Source: CAYWFP01 sp964457365
Lineage (GTDB): Bacteria; Planctomycetota; SZUA-567
Length of the DNA stretch: 33,024 nt
Assembly: GCA_964457365.1 (NCBI GenBank)
Contig: CAYWFP010000040.1
Coordinates: 1 to 33,024 of the forward strand
Direction of reading: 5' to 3'
Shown one piece after another: positions 31,451 through 33,024 of the stretch (within the stretch, counting starts at the first letter, position 1; every line of letters begins with the position of its first letter). The notes under the pieces were generated by a model that was not told the DNA's origin, did not search any database, and worked only from the letters and a program-made list of their open reading frames with translations. Both the position numbers and the translations under genes were made by a program.

Positions 31451-32319
31451 GTATACGAATCATACCCCGGCTGGATATCAAAGGTCCCAATCTCGTGAAG
31501 GGGATCCATCTTGAAGGGCTGCGTGTCCTCGGTAGGCCTGAACGCTTCGCGCGCCATTATTACGAGCGTGGCGCAGACGAGCTTTTCTTCCAGGACACGG
31601 TCGCAAGCCTGTATGGGCGCAATCATCTCGCCGAGATCATCAGCAGGACGGCGAGCGAGATCTTCGTGCCGCTGACCGTCGGAGGCGGGGTGCGTACACT
31701 CGCGGATATGCGGGCGATTCTGAACGCAGGAGCGGACAAAGTAGCGGTAAACACGGCGGCGATTGCCGATCCGGAACTGATTCGTGCGGCCAGCCGCCGG
31801 TTCGGATCCTCCACCGTTGTCGTTGCCATCGAGGCGATTCGGCAGGCTGACGGCACGTGGCGCGCCTATACCGATTGCGGTCGTGAGCCGACCGGTCTGA
31901 ATGCGCTGGAGTGGGCGAAAAAATCTGTGGAATTGGGGGCCGGCGAGATTCTGCTGACTTCGGTTGATCGAGAAGGCACGGGCAAGGGGTTCGATCTCGA
32001 ACTGGTGCGCACGATTGCCGCGGCAGTGCCGGTGCCTGTGGTGGCTCACGGTGGAGCCGGCAAATGGGAGGATGTCGCGGACGTAATCCTGAACGGCTTC
32101 GCCGATGCGGTCGCGGTCGCCTCGATTCTACACTACGAATGCGCGGAACGATTCGCATTGAACGAAGCAGACTACGCTGAGGAGGGTAATCTAGAGTTTT
32201 CCAGAAATTTCCGCGTGCCAAAGCAGATCGTCCCCATGGACATCTACGATCTAAAAAGCCGCCTCAGCGAATCGGATATTACGTGCCGGGTCGAGTTGGG
32301 AGTCGGCAATGAGCGCTAA
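31447..32319 (+). CDS. HisF-like subunit (WbuZ type) for sugar amidation
   Basis: 290 residues. True HisF is the cyclase half of imidazole glycerol phosphate synthase (~250 residues). This copy has LDIKGPNLVKGIHLEGLRVL near the start and DELFFQDTVASLYGRNHL, the wording of WbuZ/HisF2 proteins from O-antigen loci. Asp10 matches the first catalytic Asp of HisF. The second falls on Glu129 in VVVAIEAIRQ, so the cyclase chemistry may be lost while the ammonia tunnel is kept. About 40 extra C-terminal residues are present. It starts within the neuC stop (ATGA) and overlaps the hisH-like gene by 11 bases. The likely job is to channel ammonia to a WbpG/PseA-type amidotransferase. Confidence 0.85.
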   Translation: MSIRIIPRLDIKGPNLVKGIHLEGLRVLGRPERFARHYYERGADELFFQDTVASLYGRNHLAEIISRTASEIFVPLTVGGGVRTLADMRAILNAGADKVAVNTAAIADPELIRAASRRFGSSTVVVAIEAIRQADGTWRAYTDCGREPTGLNALEWAKKSVELGAGEILLTSVDREGTGKGFDLELVRTIAAAVPVPVVAHGGAGKWEDVADVILNGFADAVAVASILHYECAERFALNEADYAEEGNLEFSRNFRVPKQIVPMDIYDLKSRLSESDITCRVELGVGNER

Positions 32320-32953
32320 AGTCGTGATTATCGACTGCGGGATGGGTAACCTGTTCAGCGTACGACAAACGCTGCTGCATGTCGGAGCAGACGCGGAGGT
32401 CACACGCGATCCGCAGACGGTAAACGGTGCGGCGGGTATTGTCTTGCCGGGCGTGGGCGCTTTCGGCGATGCAATGGAGCAGTTGCGCAAAACGCGTCTG
32501 GATGTGGCTCTGCGAGAACGAGCTGTTGCTGGAACGCCGATTATGGGAATCTGCCTCGGCATGCAGTTGCTGATGGACTCAAGCGAGGAATTTGGCGAAC
32601 ATGTAGGACTTGGGCTGGTTCCAGGATGCGTGGTCCGCCTGCCTGAGGGGATGATCGCGGGACGTGCGACCAAGATTCCACAGATCGGCTGGAATCGCAT
32701 CTGTTTTCGTAACGGAGCGGCAGCGGATCCGATGTTTCAAGGCGTTGCCACCGAAAGGTTCTACTATTTCGTCCATACGTTTTATGTCCGACCGGATGAT
32801 CCGACAGTGGTGCTGACAAAAACATCGTATGGCGGCTTCGAATACTGCTCGGCCTTGCGCAGCGGATCGGTCTTTGGTTGCCAGTTTCATCCCGAACGCA
32901 GCGCCGAACAGGGATTGTCGATTTACCGCAACTTTGTAGAGCAATTATCCTGA
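32309..32953 (+). CDS. HisH-like glutamine amidotransferase (WbuY type)
   Basis: 214 residues, class I glutaminase. Catalytic triad: Cys82 in GICLGMQLL, His194 and Glu196 in CQFHPERS. Other HisH marks are IIDCGMGNLFSV at the N-terminus, LPGVGAFGDAM and KIPQIGWNRI. It releases ammonia from glutamine and hands it to the HisF-like partner encoded just upstream (11-base overlap, GGGAG before the ATG). No other his genes are here and the pair sits behind neuB/neuC, so a role in converting an N-acetyl group to an acetamidino group is more likely than histidine synthesis. Confidence 0.9.
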   Translation: MSAKVVIIDCGMGNLFSVRQTLLHVGADAEVTRDPQTVNGAAGIVLPGVGAFGDAMEQLRKTRLDVALRERAVAGTPIMGICLGMQLLMDSSEEFGEHVGLGLVPGCVVRLPEGMIAGRATKIPQIGWNRICFRNGAAADPMFQGVATERFYYFVHTFYVRPDDPTVVLTKTSYGGFEYCSALRSGSVFGCQFHPERSAEQGLSIYRNFVEQLS

Positions 32954-32963
32954 CGGAGCCAAC

Positions 32964-33024
32964 ATGGCGGGTAAGCGTTCACCAGATCAAGGCGGGAGCA
33001 TCAAGGTTTTGCAGATGACAACGG
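32964..33024 (+). CDS. Start of a further operon gene, cut by the window end
   Basis: ATG at 32964 with GGAG five bases upstream, 10 bases after the hisH-like stop; 20 codons visible (MAGKRSPDQGGSIKVLQMTT), open to the end. It does not begin like the Cys-rich WbpG/PseA amidotransferases. The family cannot be told from this much. Confidence 0.5.
   Translation, partial: MAGKRSPDQGGSIKVLQMTT

Noticed and set aside
1..33024. CRISPR arrays, rRNA genes, integrase or restriction systems
   Set aside because: No regularly spaced repeats, rRNA signatures or intact defence or integrase genes were seen on either strand.

Overview
The window is mostly GC-rich, densely coded DNA from a diderm, probably motile bacterium. 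An outer membrane is suggested by an HtrA-type periplasmic protease, a Kdo-pathway arabinose-5-phosphate isomerase and a phage-shock (Psp) module. Motility is suggested by fliS behind a textbook sigma-28 promoter. The gene style recalls the Planctomycetota-Verrucomicrobiota-Lentisphaerota group: a very large protein with a CPxC zinc-ribbon-like N-terminus, a Hanks-type kinase with C-terminal STN-like domains, an oxidoreductase pair beside an AraC regulator, and SGNH and alpha/beta hydrolases. That placement is inference; no rRNA or single-copy marker is present.

Layout. 1-1.6 kb: a HEAT-repeat membrane protein, then decayed DNA holding a DDE-integrase remnant and the 3' half of a tRNA-His followed by its terminator, which looks like the distal end of an integrated element. 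1.6-7.1 kb: fliS, htrA, an SGNH hydrolase, a nonsense-interrupted TIM-barrel gene, an S4-less TlyA-like methyltransferase and an unknown gene. 7.3-11.7 kb (minus): pspA, a nucleoside-hydrolase-like gene, a Ser/Thr kinase, pspB and pspC. 11.9-18.3 kb: a MORN-like protein, kdsD, an aldo/keto reductase plus Gfo/Idh pair with a divergent AraC regulator, a small membrane protein and a solute-binding protein. 18.5-25.4 kb: a 1580-residue membrane-anchored protein with a transglutaminase-like C/H/D constellation, then a divergent secreted esterase-like gene and a DUF6508 gene.

25.4-33 kb is a surface-sugar cluster. It begins with an AT-richer sugar N-formyltransferase gene preceded by short direct repeats. 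A PglD/NeuD acyltransferase, a NeuA-type CMP-transferase and a methyltransferase follow. Then comes a tightly overlapping neuB-neuC-hisF-like-hisH-like operon behind a strong sigma-70 promoter. NeuC and NeuB should make a nonulosonic acid (legionaminic- or sialic-type) and NeuA should activate it with CTP. NeuD-like and formyltransferase enzymes could acylate amino groups. The HisH/HisF-like pair is the kind that supplies ammonia to an N-acetyl-sugar amidotransferase to form an acetamidino group. That amidotransferase is not in the window and would be expected downstream. Together they suggest an unusually decorated nonulosonate on a surface glycan or flagellin.
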